A stretch of DNA of 64,000 nucleotides, from assembly GCA_022842725.1 (NCBI GenBank), contig JALHOZ010000015.1:39863-103862 (forward strand), written 5' to 3'. This DNA comes from Saprospiraceae bacterium (GTDB lineage: Bacteria > Bacteroidota > Bacteroidia > Chitinophagales > Saprospiraceae). Under the pieces are notes generated by a model, which made no database searches, was not told the DNA's origin, and saw nothing but the letters and a program-made list of their open reading frames with translations. Every line of letters starts with the position of its first letter. The stretch's first letter is position 1. Shown here piece by piece: positions 62,626 through 64,000 of the stretch. The position numbers and the translations under genes were made by a program.

Positions 62626-64000
62626 ATCTCATAATAACAATTTTACCAGATGTCATGGCTCCGTTTTGGGGATTCCGCAACACATAATAATACAACCCTG
62701 ATGGCAGATCATATTTTTGAATATCAATGACATGATCCCGGGTTTGCATGTCCGTTACAATTTCCCCATATACATTTATGAATTGGCAGGAAATGATCTG
62801 ATGATCGTTTTTACCTTTAATGATCAGCGGTTGTGAACCGTCACTAAGGCTTGGGAAAAGTTCTTCTCTTAAAGGGAGAATTTCCTGGGTTTGTGAAGTT
62901 TCGGTAATTTTAATGATTTCAATATCATCTACCCAAAAACCTTCGCCGGAGACAAATTCGTCAGTAAACATTCTGAACCGAATCCAAATTTTTTTCTGTC
63001 CGATATATGGGGTTAAGTCCATTTCTTCACGTACCCATTCAGATTGTAAGCCATCATACAGGGGTTCGTTTTTTAATTGATTGTCTGATCCGGGGACTGT
63101 GTACAATCCGCACAAAGGTGAAAAATTGATACTGTCTTCCGAAATTTCCACTACGGCATAATCATATTGTTTTTCGATATCCCATCGTGTATAAAAACGC
63201 AACAAAGCCAGTTTGGTGTCACTCAGATCAAATGGTTTTTTTATTTGTACATAAGACTCGAACTGTACAGGTGTCGATAGATTTGCGGATTCTTTAAAAC
63301 ATGAAGGAGTTGAGTAAAAATCATCCGTGATCACTTCAAATCCTGAACGAATCCAGTTTTGATCATTATCTATCCGGTCAAAAAAATACAAAGATTGAGT
63401 TCCCTTAACCCAAATCCGCTTAAATGAAAAGGTATCTGAATAACCATCCTGGTCGACAATAAGCATAAAATTGATGCCATCAGGATAATTTTTTAAATTA
63501 TCGATATAAAATTCAAAAGGTATGGTTTTTTCTTCGTTTATAGTCAGCGCAACAGTTTCCTCAGAATTTTTAATAGTGACGCCATCTGTATCTGTTTGTA
63601 AGGAAATTTTTGAACTACCGTTTTTTAATCCTGATTTTGTAATTTTGACATCGATGACAGATTGAGAACCAAAAACGAATTTGGAATCATTGATAATGTC
63701 AGCCGTGTAAAAATTTCCGGTGACCAAAGCTGCATTCAGATTGGTCCATAATGATGATCGATTGATGACAACAATATCATCGGGAGAAGGCCAAAAACTG
63801 TAACCGACTTCAGGCGTATATGCATATACGGGGTTTTTTGAAATGGCTTCACCATACATCCAGTCATCACTGTTTCCGTTTGCAAAATATCCCAGCGTTT
63901 GTGCTACCGTTCCCAACGAAAAATTGTTGTATTGAGTCATGGAGTTACCAAAATTTTTAAAAATGTTGTCTTCCTGACTCAACGTATTGTTAAAACCCCA
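62624..64000 (-). CDS. M14 zinc carboxypeptidase, C-terminal part, with T9SS sorting domain (partial)
   Basis: The frame is open to the window edge, so the N-terminus lies outside; the TTG at 63982 is not a real start. The visible 458 residues begin at the end of an M14 peptidase domain: NGNSDDWMYGEAISKNP, VYAYTPEVGYSFWP and ALVTGNFYTADI match the late blocks of carboxypeptidase-T-like enzymes. A beta-sandwich region follows (about 110-200), then an immune-inhibitor-A/MAM-like domain (about 210-365: VREEMDLTPYIGQKKIWIRF, GFWVDDIEIIKI). The final type A T9SS domain contains KYDLPSGLYYYVLRNPQNGA. The metal ligands are off-window. Confidence 0.72.
   Translation of the reverse strand, partial: WGFNNTLSQEDNIFKNFGNSMTQYNNFSLGTVAQTLGYFANGNSDDWMYGEAISKNPVYAYTPEVGYSFWPSPDDIVVINRSSLWTNLNAALVTGNFYTADIINDSKFVFGSQSVIDVKITKSGLKNGSSKISLQTDTDGVTIKNSEETVALTINEEKTIPFEFYIDNLKNYPDGINFMLIVDQDGYSDTFSFKRIWVKGTQSLYFFDRIDNDQNWIRSGFEVITDDFYSTPSCFKESANLSTPVQFESYVQIKKPFDLSDTKLALLRFYTRWDIEKQYDYAVVEISEDSINFSPLCGLYTVPGSDNQLKNEPLYDGLQSEWVREEMDLTPYIGQKKIWIRFRMFTDEFVSGEGFWVDDIEIIKITETSQTQEILPLREELFPSLSDGSQPLIIKGKNDHQIISCQFINVYGEIVTDMQTRDHVIDIQKYDLPSGLYYYVLRNPQNGAMTSGKIVIMR

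Overview
The window is chromosomal DNA from a low-GC member of the Bacteroidota. Supporting signs are SusC/SusD pairs, lipoproteins with acidic residues just after the lipobox cysteine, three proteins with type IX secretion (T9SS) C-terminal domains, two-component 'propeller' regulators, and promoters of the TTTG-N19/22-TAnnTTTG type. The gene families would fit a free-living Saprospiria/Chitinophagia-like degrader, but I cannot name a genus. I see no rRNA, tRNA, CRISPR array, insertion sequence or prophage.

Layout. (1) 0.2-2.4 kb: a hypothetical gene, a membrane protein apparently split by a frameshift, and a Tat-exported cupin. (2) 2.6-10.7 kb: a run of small secreted proteins and lipoproteins leading into a propeller histidine kinase/LytTR regulator pair. 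(3) 10.8-12.7 kb, minus strand: a double zinc-ribbon protein with two small membrane proteins, plus a secreted protein. (4) 13.3-23.4 kb: a polysaccharide utilisation locus (PUL1) made of a T9SS-anchored glycan-binding protein, SusC, SusD, a PKD lipoprotein and two GH16 enzymes; laminarin-type beta-1,3-glucan is the best guess. (5) 23.7-27.0 kb: a DUF5916 protein and a secreted WD40 protein. (6) 27.1-31.4 kb: a Crp-like regulator, a DinB protein, then an apparently self-contained unit of ECF sigma factor, membrane protein and two DUF2202 ferritin-like proteins, closed by a terminator. (7) 31.4-34.6 kb: a kelch-like T9SS protein, a CIA30 protein and an isoprenylcysteine-methyltransferase-like protein. 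(8) 34.9-37.3 kb, minus: ApbE, DUF4266 and DUF3570. (9) 37.3-45.4 kb, minus: a CusA/CzcA-type RND efflux operon that continues into a ferritin-VIT1 fusion and a small membrane protein and ends at a clear terminator. (10) 45.6-61.6 kb: PUL2, with a propeller-LuxR regulator, SusC, SusD, a LamG lipoprotein, two GH144/glycoamylase-like lipoproteins, a secreted endonuclease/exonuclease/phosphatase-fold protein and an esterase-GH3 fusion. (11) 61.7-64 kb: a DUF808 membrane protein and the C-terminal part of a T9SS M14 carboxypeptidase that runs off the window.

How it works together. PUL1 and PUL2 look like complementary beta-glucan systems. The GH16 enzymes would cut a beta-1,3-glucan at the cell surface. 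The PUL2 enzymes fit beta-1,2-glucan breakdown (GH144 followed by a GH3 glucosidase), and the esterase and phosphodiesterase-like proteins could remove substituents. Hairpins lie between the binding/transport genes and their neighbours in both loci, which would allow unequal expression. The 34.9-45.4 kb region is a metal and redox homeostasis block.

Most interesting leads. The 76-residue DUF4266 lipoprotein encoded next to apbE carries an EGASGAT sequence resembling the flavin acceptor motif of ApbE substrates. PUL2 has an enzyme set that would suit decorated (phosphoglycerol/succinyl) beta-1,2-glucans. The sigma factor-DUF2202 unit includes a ferritin-like protein with a ten-cysteine tail.
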